Part shown: piece after piece, positions 17,352 through 25,610 of the stretch | Layout: each line of letters opens with the position of its first letter | Position numbering within the stretch: the stretch's first letter is position 1 | Origin: Flavobacteriaceae bacterium | GTDB taxonomy: Bacteria; Bacteroidota; Bacteroidia; Flavobacteriales; Flavobacteriaceae | NCBI GenBank assembly: GCA_024743095.1 | Contig: JANSXF010000004.1 | Span: 1 to 64,000, forward strand | Reading direction: 5' to 3' | DNA length: 64,000 bases | Position numbers and translations under genes: made by a program | Notes under the pieces: generated by a model | Told to the model about the DNA's origin: nothing | What the model saw: only the letters and a program-made list of their open reading frames with translations | The model's database searches: none

Positions 17352-18562
17352 CAAGTATTGGTACGCCGAATGGCGCAAGGAGACCTCTCCGGTAATGCAC
17401 ATGGAGCACAAGGCCGGCGACAAGCTCTTCATCGATTTCACGGGCAAGAAACTCCACATTGTTGACAGGGAGACCGGTGAACTGAAGGAACTGGAGGTGT
17501 TCGTCTGTATACTCGGTAGCAGCCAATATACTTATGTGGAGGCCTGTGCAAGCCAAAAACTGGAGGACTTCATCCGCTGCACCGAGAACGCACTGTGGTT
17601 CTACGGTGGTGTACCAAAGGCCTTGGTGCCCGACAACCTTAAGTCGGCGGTCACCAAGAGCAGCCGTTACGAGCCCAAGGTCAACGAGGTGTTCGCCGAC
17701 TTTGCCGAACACTACGAAACGGCGGTACTGCCCACACGTACCTATAGGCCAAGGGACAAGGCCATAGTGGAGAACGCCGTGAAGATAATCTACACCAGGG
17801 TGTTCGCCCCTTTACGGAACCAGGTCTTCCATGGCATGACCGATATCAACATCGCGATAAGGGAACTGCTGGAAAAACACAACGCAATGCCGTTCAGGGG
17901 AAGGGAATATTCCAGGCGTTCACTTTTCATGGAAATCGAGAAGGGCGAACTGATGCCGTTACCGGCGAAACGCTATGAGGTAAAACGCTATGCCCAGGCC
18001 ACCGTGCACAAGAACAGCCATATCTATTTTGGGAAGGACAAGCATTATTACAGCGTGCCCTATAGACATATAGGCAAACAGGTCAAGCTGGTCTATACCG
18101 ATAACATCGTCGAGATCTACCATAAGCACGAAAGGTTCGCCGTACATACAAGGGACAGGAAAAAATACGGCTATACCACCTTGGCCGACCATATGCCCTC
18201 GCACCACAGGTTCGTAAGCGAATGGAGCAGTGAGAGGTTCATCGATTGGGCAGGCAATATCGGCGGACACTGTAAAGGGTACATCATTGCCATCCTGGAG
18301 AAGAAGCAACACCCGGAACAATCCTATAAGTCCTGTCTGGGCGTGCTCCACCTTGCCAAAAAGTACGGAAGGGAACGTCTTGAGAATGCGTGCAAACGTG
18401 CCTCGGAATATGGTGCGTACAATTACAATATGGTCGAGCGCATCCTGAAAAAGGGATGGGACCAGATCGATGAACGTATGGACGGGGATATGGAAATGCC
18501 CGAGCACAACAACATAAGGGGAGGAAAATACTACGAATAGAACAATATTAAAAACAGGACAT

Positions 18563-19300
18563 ATGAACGAAAAAACAATGCAATTGATGAAAGAAATGAG
18601 GCTCTATGGAATGCACAGGGCCTTCACCACAACAATGGAGACCGGCGGTCCGTCGACCGGTTACACCAACGATGAACTGATCGCCTATCTCGTCCAGAAC
18701 GAATGGGACGACCGCCATAACCGTAGGATAGAGCGATTGACCAAGTCCGCAAGGTTCAGGTATACGGCCGTCATGGAGGCCATCGACTACCGACCGTCGC
18801 GCCAACTGGACAAGAACCTGGTCCGGCGGCTAGGTTCCTGCGGGTTCATCCAAAAAAGGGAGAACATACTTATTACCGGCAGTACCGGCGTGGGCAAAAG
18901 TTACCTGGCCTCGGCCATCGGCCACCAGGCCTGTTCCATGGGGTCAAAAACGATGTACTTCAATACCGCAAAGCTCTTTACCCTGCTCAAGACATCAAAG
19001 GCCGACGGTTCCTATCCAAAACAGATAAGCAAACTTGAAAAACAGGACTTGCTCATCTTGGATGACTTCGGCCTTAAGCCATTGGACAACATCAATAGGC
19101 ATGCACTTATGGAGATCATCGAGGACAGGCACGGCAAGAAATCCACTATAATAGCATCACAATTGCCCGTATCAAAGTGGCACGACATTATCGGGGAGAG
19201 AACACTGGCCGATGCCATCCTCGACCGTTTGGTGCACACGGCACACAGAATAGATATAAAAGGCGAATCAATGAGAAGAAAATTGAAAAATAAAAACTAA
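18563..19300 (+). CDS. istB: IS21 helper ATPase IstB
   Basis: A 245-residue AAA+ ATPase related to DnaA/DnaC. Walker A is GSTGVGKSY (about residues 107-115), Walker B LLILDDFG, and sensor 1 IIASQLPVSKWHD. The N-terminal helical domain (MKEMRLYGMHRAF) binds DNA or IstA. Full length. It lies 22 bp after istA and regulates target choice by IstA. The gene remains intact although istA is broken. Confidence 0.93.
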   Translation: MNEKTMQLMKEMRLYGMHRAFTTTMETGGPSTGYTNDELIAYLVQNEWDDRHNRRIERLTKSARFRYTAVMEAIDYRPSRQLDKNLVRRLGSCGFIQKRENILITGSTGVGKSYLASAIGHQACSMGSKTMYFNTAKLFTLLKTSKADGSYPKQISKLEKQDLLILDDFGLKPLDNINRHALMEIIEDRHGKKSTIIASQLPVSKWHDIIGERTLADAILDRLVHTAHRIDIKGESMRRKLKNKN

Positions 19301-19390
19301 GTTTAACCCAAGGATAGATCAAATCTGGGCAGTCCATTTGCCATGGTCAGTTTCATCCGGCGAAGGTGGGTCAGTTTTCCCGGCTTATCC

Positions 19391-19569
19391 AGTATATCAT
19401 GATAAATGATATTATGCCCACATATATACTCGTGCTGACCGATTACCTCCAACAGCTTAGGAATAGAATTGGAGTGAAATCTATAGCCTTCTCCACCAAT
19501 TCCTCCAATATCAAGAACTTTCCCGCTAGTGGCTTGAACTTCGGTATCAAAAAAAAAGATTTTTTTCAT
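19391..19569 (-). pseudogene. remnant of a DEDD 3'-5' exonuclease (N-terminus only)
   Basis: About 59 codons remain from the ATG at 19569. FFDTEV gives exonuclease motif I (Asp, Glu) and CGHNIIYHDI gives motif II; after that the frame runs into the right end of the IS21 element. Similar exonuclease domains occur at the N-terminus of RecQ-like helicases in bacterial defence islands (from memory). Removing the IS does not restore a longer frame: the reconstructed sequence meets a stop 9 codons further on. The gene was therefore probably already deleted, or a larger deletion accompanied the IS. Confidence 0.6.
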
Positions 19570-19855
19570 TAACCAAATCTGTGACTTAGTGAAAATATTT
19601 TTTGCTGGCCTTATTTACCAACAGGTTTGACCATTAAAAGTTGTGAGGTATTTTACCTGATAACATAAAAACATGCCAAATCAACAACTGATATTAATGC
19701 TTTGCAGTATGAAAGATAAGACAATTCACATAAGTGACTCTCTCCTCTAAACCTCCTGATCATCAAACATCCAATTTTATAGTTGATGACGGTTAAGCAG
19801 GATAAAAATTTGCATTGGATTTACGAAATTTAGGAATTATCACTAATTTGGTAAC

Positions 19856-20524
19856 ATGGGGATAGATTATTACAACGAGTTATTGACAGAGACCGAAAAA
19901 AAAAATTCTCCCAAACAATTGTTTTTCGCAGGGAATGAAGATTTGTTATACCACAAACGGCGAGTTTCCGTGGTTGGCTCTAGAAATGCTTCCAAAGAAG
20001 GGTTGTTAAGGGCAAAAATGGTATCCAAGGCTCTGATAGAGCATGATATAATTGTTGTTAGTGGCCTTGCTGCTGGAATTGATACCATGGCGCATACCAC
20101 GGCCATAAAAAACAACGGCCAAACCATTGCTGTATTAGGTACTCCTCTAACTATAGCTTATCCAAAAGAGAATGCTGGACTTTTGGAAACCATAAAAAAA
20201 GAGCACTTGGCAATTTCCCAATTCCCTGAAGGCTACCCATCATTGCCCAAAAATTTTCCAATCCGGAACAGGACAATGGCCCTAATATCAGATGCAACAA
20301 TCATTATAGAGGCCAGTGAAAAAAGCGGAACCCGCCATCAAGGTTGGGAAGCACTACGATTGGGCAGGGAAGTTTATATATTAGAAAATGTTATTAAAGA
20401 CAAAAATATCACTTGGGCTAAAGAAATGATGAATTACGGAGCTGAAATCTTGACTCGAGAAAATATAGATCTGGTTTTAAGGAACATTCCCTACCTAACC
20501 TCAAAACTTGAGGATGCCTTTTGA
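19856..20524 (+). CDS. DprA/Smf-like SLOG-fold protein
   Basis: A 222-residue protein made only of the DprA Rossmann-like core: VSVVGSRNAS, VSGLAAGIDTMAHTTA, TIAVLGTPL, FPIRNRTMALISDATIIIEA and KSGTRHQGWEALRLGREVY. It lacks the N-terminal SAM and C-terminal winged-helix domains of housekeeping DprA (usually 350 residues or more). DprA binds single-stranded DNA and loads RecA; short SLOG proteins in defence contexts may instead bind or process nucleotides. The downstream phosphoribosyltransferase gene overlaps it, so the two form a coupled pair. The family call is firm; the role is open. Confidence 0.85.
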   Translation: MGIDYYNELLTETEKKNSPKQLFFAGNEDLLYHKRRVSVVGSRNASKEGLLRAKMVSKALIEHDIIVVSGLAAGIDTMAHTTAIKNNGQTIAVLGTPLTIAYPKENAGLLETIKKEHLAISQFPEGYPSLPKNFPIRNRTMALISDATIIIEASEKSGTRHQGWEALRLGREVYILENVIKDKNITWAKEMMNYGAEILTRENIDLVLRNIPYLTSKLEDAF

Positions 20525-21146
20525 CATAAATTTTGCCACCATGTTAGAGTTTGCTACAAAAGGCAAAAATGATATGGCTTTAAAATCCCGACAAATTGCT
20601 GGTAACATAAAATCCGGAAATGTCAAGGTCATTGAACGCCTTATACATCATATCAAAAACCTTCCTGGAGAACACCCGATAAAGAAAATGTTCGATCAAG
20701 CAGTTTTGGTACCAGCTCCAAGAAGTGCTCCCATTGTGGAAAATGGCCTATGGCCCACCAAAATTTTATGTGAACATTTCGTTGAATCCGGACTTGGGAA
20801 AAGTGTACAAGAATTCATTGTCAGGGAAACCAAAGTTCCCAAATCGAGTAATTTTAGCAGTGCAGATTTACGGCCTAGCTGTAATACTCATTTCAACAGT
20901 CTTACTGTAATCCCCCCTGAGGCCTTTATTGAGAAAATTGTTGTGGTCGATGATGTTTTCACACTAGGAAGAACTTCATGTGCGTGCGTTAGAAAACTAA
21001 AAGAATCTTTTCCCGATGCCGACATCTCAGTATTTGCTGTGATGCGCACAAGGGGCTTTGTTGAAACATTGGATGCCATTGTAAAGCCCTCTTTCAATTC
21101 AATGACCTATCACTCAGAAAGTGATACCATCATTTTACCCGATTGA
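20514..21146 (+). CDS. ComF-like phosphoribosyltransferase paired with DprA-like protein
   Basis: About 210 residues from the ATG at 20514, overlapping the upstream stop by 11 bp (a TTG at 20508 is an alternative). The PRTase signature is KIVVVDDVFTLGRTS near residue 142-156, preceded by AVLVPAPRSAP as in ComF-type proteins. Catalysis would use PRPP and a base or nucleotide; the substrate is unknown. Tight coupling to a SLOG-fold DprA-like gene suggests a joint nucleotide- or DNA-sensing unit, which I recall as a recurring pair in defence islands. Confidence 0.78.
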   Translation: MPFDINFATMLEFATKGKNDMALKSRQIAGNIKSGNVKVIERLIHHIKNLPGEHPIKKMFDQAVLVPAPRSAPIVENGLWPTKILCEHFVESGLGKSVQEFIVRETKVPKSSNFSSADLRPSCNTHFNSLTVIPPEAFIEKIVVVDDVFTLGRTSCACVRKLKESFPDADISVFAVMRTRGFVETLDAIVKPSFNSMTYHSESDTIILPD

Positions 21147-21178
21147 TTTGGCCAATGTCTTACTTGCTTAAGGAATGC

Positions 21179-23362
21179 TCAATCAAGAGCGCACAAAAAG
21201 GTTCCAATTATCTTAAAAGAGCATGGTTCAACTTCCTCCTCAACAACATTTGAATATTCAGGGGCTGTTGAAAGTGATTTCAGCACAATAGTTTGATATC
21301 CATTGTTTTGGTCTTCCCCATAACCCTTACCTTCGTATTCTTTGATACTATATATGGGACTTTTATCTCCAGTATTAGTTTTCTTAATCAATACTATTTG
21401 TCCGTTAATGGAACCACCGACATATTTTTTAAAAAGACAATAGGTACCGTTGCTAAGAACTTTGTTCATAGATTCCCCAATTACTCGAGTGGCAAATACA
21501 TCATTGTGTGGTTCCAAATCCCTTGGCATCTCAATCCATTTCTCGTCACTTTTATTATGGATTTCCTCGAATTCCGCTTCAATTGTGTTCAAATCAATAA
21601 AAGGAATGGCATTAACAAATGGCACAATATTATCAGTCTTGAATGATACATTGGTTTTGTTTTGTTCAGCTTTATATTTAGGGATAAACGAATCAAGGTG
21701 ATTCCTAAGAATAGGATCGCACACATAGACATATGTTCCCTTTATTCCCCTAAGCATTAATGTTTTATATATATTAATGATATAGCCCTTTAAAACTTCC
21801 TCATCTGTTATAGTGTTTTTTCCATTCTTATCATGATAATTTTCTGGCTTGATAATTATTTTTTGTTCCTGTGGATCATAGGATATTTCATTTCCAAAGA
21901 TGATTCCTGAATAATTGAGATCATAGCCTTGGGTTGTGTGGATACAACCTACCTCATTGATTGAGTTCTCTGAATTGATCCAATCATCAGGAGTTCCATT
22001 CCACATCAACTCACGTTCACCGATCTTTATGTCCTTTAAGCTTTTGTCATTCTTTGAAATCCATTTCCATGAAAAACCCGAAATCAGTCTTGCGAGTCCA
22101 CTTTCGTTATCCCTTTTTCTTATTTGGTCAATCATGTCATCGATGTCATCGAACAAAAGAAACTCATAGCTTTTGGAATTGAATTTTGGTGTTTCTATAT
22201 TAGCTTTTTCCTGCAGTATGGATTCGATATAATCCACATATGCATTCCCACCTTTGACCCTGAATTGAGATTTCAGTGGTATTAGATTTGACTCCTTGTT
22301 TTGTTTTAGCCTTTCAAACTCTGTTGTTGGTGTATCCGTTGGTTTAATGGATTGACCTTCATCATAGAAAAGCACTACGTTATCTGATTGCATAAGCACC
22401 CAATCCAGTTCGGAGCAGCTATGTTTGTCCAAACCCAATCTTTTACATCCATCATCAAATGATTTGTAGTTAGTTAAATTCACCCTTCTTCTAAGTCTAT
22501 GGGATTCATCCACTACCAATAGATCAAACTTTTCTTTACTTACTTCAGTAGGCCCAATGACCATTTTTGGATTGAGTCCTTTTATATTTTTAAACACTTT
22601 TTTCAAAGTAGCCCTAAAGGAGGACATTGGCACAACCAGAGCCATTTTCGGTTCAGGAAGCTTACATCTAAGCTCTTTAACAAGACGTATGAACTCTTTT
22701 TCATCATCACCAAACTCCTTGAAGCTAAAATCATCCAATTGACTGGAAAGTATCTTGAAAAGGAAAATAGCCAGAATGGTTTTACCCGTACCAGCTCCTC
22801 CCTCTACTATTGTATTTTTATAATTACCCGTGGCAAGACTTTTCAATATTTGAAAGAGACCCTGACTTTGCTCTTGTGTTAAGCTTTTATATGGTGAATA
22901 CTTGAATAAGTCTGAATTGTCGATGTGTTGAATGGAATGCTTTGTAATTCCTGCTGCCCGGAGTTGGTTCCATATTGATTTGAATATGTCCCAATAAACT
23001 TCTTTTTTTTGGTAATAATTGTGATTAGCAAGCCCTAAGTTTCCATTCAACAAACCATAAACATCATCCCCTGACAAATATTTGATCAAATTGGATTCAA
23101 TATCAAGGGTTGCTGACTTATTGAATTTCTCACTGGTTATCAAGTGTACCGATTTGAGTTTCCCCTTTGATTCATGTTTCAAGTGAGCATCCATTCTTGA
23201 ATAAACATCCGTGGTCTCTCCTACATACGCAGTTTTGGTTTCTACATCACTTAATATGTAAACAATAGGCCATAGATCCTTTGCGAAATGGTTGGTATTT
23301 AATCTATCAAAAAGGCTTTTCTCGAAATCGTAATGATTTATTTTCATTTGTGTTGAAATCAT
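21179..23362 (-). CDS. GIY-YIG nuclease / DUF2075 helicase / S24-peptidase fusion
   Basis: A 727-residue fusion. A GIY-YIG-like domain lies at about 32-61 (PIVYILSD...YVGET). An SF1-type DUF2075 helicase follows with Walker A VEGGAGTGKTIL (about 187-198), Walker B LLVVDESHRLRRR (281-293), SQFR, and HTTQGYDLNYSG. The C-terminus resembles LexA/S24 peptidases: TRVIGESMNKVL with the candidate nucleophile Ser at about 631, and a Lys-containing strand after GQIVLIKK. Start and stop of the upstream MazG-like gene overlap (TAATG), so translation is coupled. The three domains suggest cleavage or unwinding of nucleic acid controlled by a LexA-like module; this is inferred. Confidence 0.82.
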   Translation of the reverse strand: MISTQMKINHYDFEKSLFDRLNTNHFAKDLWPIVYILSDVETKTAYVGETTDVYSRMDAHLKHESKGKLKSVHLITSEKFNKSATLDIESNLIKYLSGDDVYGLLNGNLGLANHNYYQKKEVYWDIFKSIWNQLRAAGITKHSIQHIDNSDLFKYSPYKSLTQEQSQGLFQILKSLATGNYKNTIVEGGAGTGKTILAIFLFKILSSQLDDFSFKEFGDDEKEFIRLVKELRCKLPEPKMALVVPMSSFRATLKKVFKNIKGLNPKMVIGPTEVSKEKFDLLVVDESHRLRRRVNLTNYKSFDDGCKRLGLDKHSCSELDWVLMQSDNVVLFYDEGQSIKPTDTPTTEFERLKQNKESNLIPLKSQFRVKGGNAYVDYIESILQEKANIETPKFNSKSYEFLLFDDIDDMIDQIRKRDNESGLARLISGFSWKWISKNDKSLKDIKIGERELMWNGTPDDWINSENSINEVGCIHTTQGYDLNYSGIIFGNEISYDPQEQKIIIKPENYHDKNGKNTITDEEVLKGYIINIYKTLMLRGIKGTYVYVCDPILRNHLDSFIPKYKAEQNKTNVSFKTDNIVPFVNAIPFIDLNTIEAEFEEIHNKSDEKWIEMPRDLEPHNDVFATRVIGESMNKVLSNGTYCLFKKYVGGSINGQIVLIKKTNTGDKSPIYSIKEYEGKGYGEDQNNGYQTIVLKSLSTAPEYSNVVEEEVEPCSFKIIGTFLCALD

Positions 23363-23691
23363 TACAGCTCATTATATTTTTTAGCAGTCCCCTTTGATTT
23401 CTCCACAGGATACTTTTTATCGTTTTTCTGTATTTTTTCCAAAACAATCTGTTTGACATCAAAACCATATTTTTCAGCCAAAAGGAACGAGTAGGCAAAC
23501 ACATCCGCCAATTCCTCTTTTACCTTTTCCCTATCGGCATCATTGTGTGATTTCCAAAGAAAGTTTTCAAGCAATTCACCAGCTTCAATATTCAGGGCAA
23601 CCGACAAATCTTTTGGATTATGAAACTGCTCCCAATCTCTTTCATTTCTGAATTTAATTAATGCATTTGTAATTTCTTCGATGTCGTTCAT
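23362..23691 (-). CDS. MazG-like nucleotide pyrophosphohydrolase
   Basis: A 109-residue all-alpha NTP pyrophosphatase. The metal-binding pattern is EAGELLENF, followed by KEELADVFAYSFLLAEK (ExxE...ExxD). Length and motifs match the short MazG/RS21-C6 group, which hydrolyses (d)NTPs to monophosphates. Its stop overlaps the start of the helicase fusion gene, so the two proteins are made together. Depleting or sanitising nucleotides next to a helicase/nuclease is consistent with a defence pair. Confidence 0.88.
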   Translation of the reverse strand: MNDIEEITNALIKFRNERDWEQFHNPKDLSVALNIEAGELLENFLWKSHNDADREKVKEELADVFAYSFLLAEKYGFDVKQIVLEKIQKNDKKYPVEKSKGTAKKYNEL

Positions 23692-24139
23692 TCCACTTTA
23701 GGATTTAACCAAAGCCATGAATAGTGGTATAATTTTTCAAGGATTTTGGTTGTGATTGAAAGTTACATAAAAATGTTTGACCTGAAGAACTGGTCAATGA
23801 TGTTTGTACATAATCCAATATGGAAACACAGCACATCCACACAAATTTTCAAACAAAATCAAGACTTTATCATTTTAAATAAATCAGCAATACAAATTCC
23901 ATACAGAAAATACCCTTTGATTTTTTAAAAAGACATTGTGAATCTAAGGGAGGAGCATGAGGATAGCGTGTTGACGCATCGCTACTGGTTCATTTTCCTG
24001 CTGAAAAGCCCATTTTTAGTGTCTTCGATGAAAATATTGATTACGACATTTAATAGCATATTCTATAATTTTAAAGAATAATCACATTTTTATATTAAAA
24101 ACCTCTTACTTCGACTTATTATAAAAGTATAACTCTATT
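23692..24139. other. 448-bp AT-rich stretch without a recognisable gene
   Basis: Only short frames without family features occur here. The part at 23941-24055 has mixed composition and may be decayed coding sequence, but I could not read a domain in any frame. It separates the leftward MazG/helicase operon from a rightward mini-gene. Confidence 0.4.
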
Positions 24140-24262
24140 ATGACTAAAATTGGGAGAAACAATCCTTGTCCATGTGGAAGCGGAAAGAAGTACAAAAAGT
24201 GTTGTTTAAGGAAAATTGAAGAAAAAAATTTGTTGAAAATTATTCGTTGGTGGATTATATAA
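24140..24262 (+). CDS. SEC-C zinc-binding mini-protein
   Basis: A 40-residue frame with [18 protein letters not shown], the complete SEC-C zinc-binding motif (CPC and CC) found at the C-terminus of SecA and in many small proteins. A C-terminal RWWII tail follows. It may be a stand-alone motif protein or the leftover of a longer gene. A terminator-like hairpin follows 6 bp after the stop codon, which supports a real transcript. Confidence 0.5.
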   Translation: MTKIGRNNPCPCGSGKKYKKCCLRKIEEKNLLKIIRWWII

Positions 24263-24267
24263 GAGTT

Positions 24268-24299
24268 AACGACTCAATCGAGTTGTTGAAAATTTTTTT
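24268..24299 (+). terminator. intrinsic terminator candidate after SEC-C mini-gene
   Basis: Stem AACGACTC with GAGTTGTT (one G-U pair), a 4-base loop, and then a run of seven T at 24293-24299. Confidence 0.55.
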
Positions 24300-24420
24300 C
24301 CTCAAAATGAAGGTTCAGTGCCATTTTAGCTAAAGTAACACAGGACGCTTGCAGCACTTCACTGCGTTTCGTTCGCTTTTTAAAAGTTATGCCTTTGGAT
24401 GTTATCTAGAATTGCATGAG

Positions 24421-24684
24421 CTATTTTAATTCGGCATATATGACCTTGGTGATCATATCAGGCTCTATGTCAAGTAAATTAGCAAGCCTAACTATTTCGC
24501 CCATTGTAAACTTATCAGGATGGTTCAGTTTGACCATATACCTACCATAATTTATACCAAGTGATTTTGCTATTCGGGTCGGATATAATTCGGCAAGAGT
24601 GTACATCTTTCGAATTTTTCCAGTCTCGAACATTGAACCTATGGAAACCAGGGCAGGGTCTTTATGATCATCTTTTTTTGTCAT
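24421..24684 (-). CDS. small HTH-like hypothetical protein
   Basis: An 87-residue protein. The middle (TRIAKSLGINYGRYMVKL, then FTMGEIVRLANLLDIEPD) reads like a Cro/C1-type helix-turn-helix with the usual LANLLDIEPD end. It is divergent from the sigma factor gene at 24818 with an AT-rich shared promoter region, so it may control the sigma/dCas12f operon. DNA binding is inferred from pattern only. Confidence 0.55.
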   Translation of the reverse strand: MTKKDDHKDPALVSIGSMFETGKIRKMYTLAELYPTRIAKSLGINYGRYMVKLNHPDKFTMGEIVRLANLLDIEPDMITKVIYAELK

Positions 24685-24817
24685 GGGCGTATTTGTTAAC
24701 CCTAAAATGACAAGTAATTCATTTATAGTACTGTAAAATATACTTATAATAAGTTAATAATTACTATTAATAAATAAATGATTACATTTGGTAAGTAGTT
24801 ATTATAATTCTATCCTC

Positions 24818-25609
24818 ATGATTTCAAATATCGACAACAAACATCTTGAATTGTTGAAGAAAGGTTGCTCTTCAACTTTTGCGGAAATCTATACCAAATA
24901 TCACAAACAAATTTTTTGGTTGGGAAAGAGCCTGCTCAATAATCGGTTTGTTGTGGAAACATTGGTCCAGGATGTATTCTTGAAGTTGTGGGTACATAGG
25001 GACACTTTGGAATCACCCAAGCACATTTATTTTTTCTTGCGGTTTGTGATGAAAAGGGAGTGCATTTCATACTATACACGCCCCAAGAACAAGTTTTTCA
25101 GGAAAGTCCACTCGTTGGAGAGTTTTGGGAATTACCAAGACTATATGGTCGGGTATGACCCTGCTGAAGATAATAAGAATTTTAAACTACAAGAAGGAGA
25201 ACAAGAGAAGTTCGAAAGTATCAAAGGTATCCTGCCATTATTGGATGACAGCAAAAGACATGTAATCAATCTGTGTCTGAAATACGGCTTTCAGTATAAA
25301 GCTATTTCCAAAGCAATGGGAAAAAGTATCAATGAAACCTGTAGAGAGATCAAGGAAGCCATTGAGGATATTAAAACCATTCTTCATCGAGGAAATAAGC
25401 TCGATTCCAGTAATAACAATATGGATGAGATAAAGTTTACTGGCGAGATGACAGAAGAACAGACAAAGGTGCTTAAAATGCGTTGTGAATTGAAGTATTC
25501 CTTTTCCGAAATAGCCAATGAGCTTAACCTCTCCCAAAAGGAGGTGCATCAGGAATTTATGATAGCCTATAGGCTAATGGAAGCAAAAGATCAATTGCAA
25601 TCAGCTTAA
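24818..25609 (+). CDS. ECF-like sigma factor with duplicated C-terminal HTH
   Basis: 263 residues from the ATG at 24818 (a TTG 30 bases earlier is in frame). Sigma region 2 covers about 20-90 ([20 protein letters not shown], then [10 protein letters not shown], the ECF-type core-binding helix). Region 4 lies at about 140-190 ([14 protein letters not shown]...AISKAMGKS). A second sigma-4-like HTH follows at 210-258 ([31 protein letters not shown]), which ordinary ECF factors lack. The stop is 1 bp before the Cas12f-like gene. It likely guides RNA polymerase together with that protein rather than by a normal promoter alone (inference). Confidence 0.82.
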   Translation: MISNIDNKHLELLKKGCSSTFAEIYTKYHKQIFWLGKSLLNNRFVVETLVQDVFLKLWVHRDTLESPKHIYFFLRFVMKRECISYYTRPKNKFFRKVHSLESFGNYQDYMVGYDPAEDNKNFKLQEGEQEKFESIKGILPLLDDSKRHVINLCLKYGFQYKAISKAMGKSINETCREIKEAIEDIKTILHRGNKLDSSNNNMDEIKFTGEMTEEQTKVLKMRCELKYSFSEIANELNLSQKEVHQEFMIAYRLMEAKDQLQSA

Positions 25610-25610
25610 C

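Larger units (their letters stand above)
14641..18540 (+). pseudogene. istA: istA transposase gene split by IS66 insertion
   Basis: The N-terminal 118 codons (14641-14996) contain the HTH SKRRISQQLGISRVTVRKYI. The remainder (17352-18540) contains the DDE integrase core beginning KAGDKLFIDFTGK. Removing the IS66 element and one copy of its 8-bp duplication restores one uninterrupted frame of 514 codons, the usual size of IstA. The ATG at 14641 is chosen over an upstream GTG at 14617. As it stands no full-length transposase can be made, so this IS21 copy is probably immobile unless helped in trans. Confidence 0.88.
14509..19390 (+). mobile_element. IS21-family insertion sequence, interrupted by an IS66-family element
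   Basis: The element carries istA (split) and istB. Its ends contain several copies of a GCCGG-N3-AAA-N-TGACC-like unit: three at the left (14517-14575) and two inverted at the right (about 19341-19386), as expected for multiple transposase-binding sites of IS21 elements. The boundaries are set by a possible 6-bp target duplication AGTATA (14503-14508 and 19391-19396). Alternative ends a few bases inside (TGG at 14515, CCA at 19391) are possible. Without the nested IS66 and its duplication the length is about 2.53 kb, normal for the family. Its GC is clearly higher than that of the surrounding island. Confidence 0.8.

Noticed and set aside
23746-23928. 60-codon frame in the gap after the MazG-like gene
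   Set aside because: No ribosome site, low-complexity AT-rich sequence and no domain.
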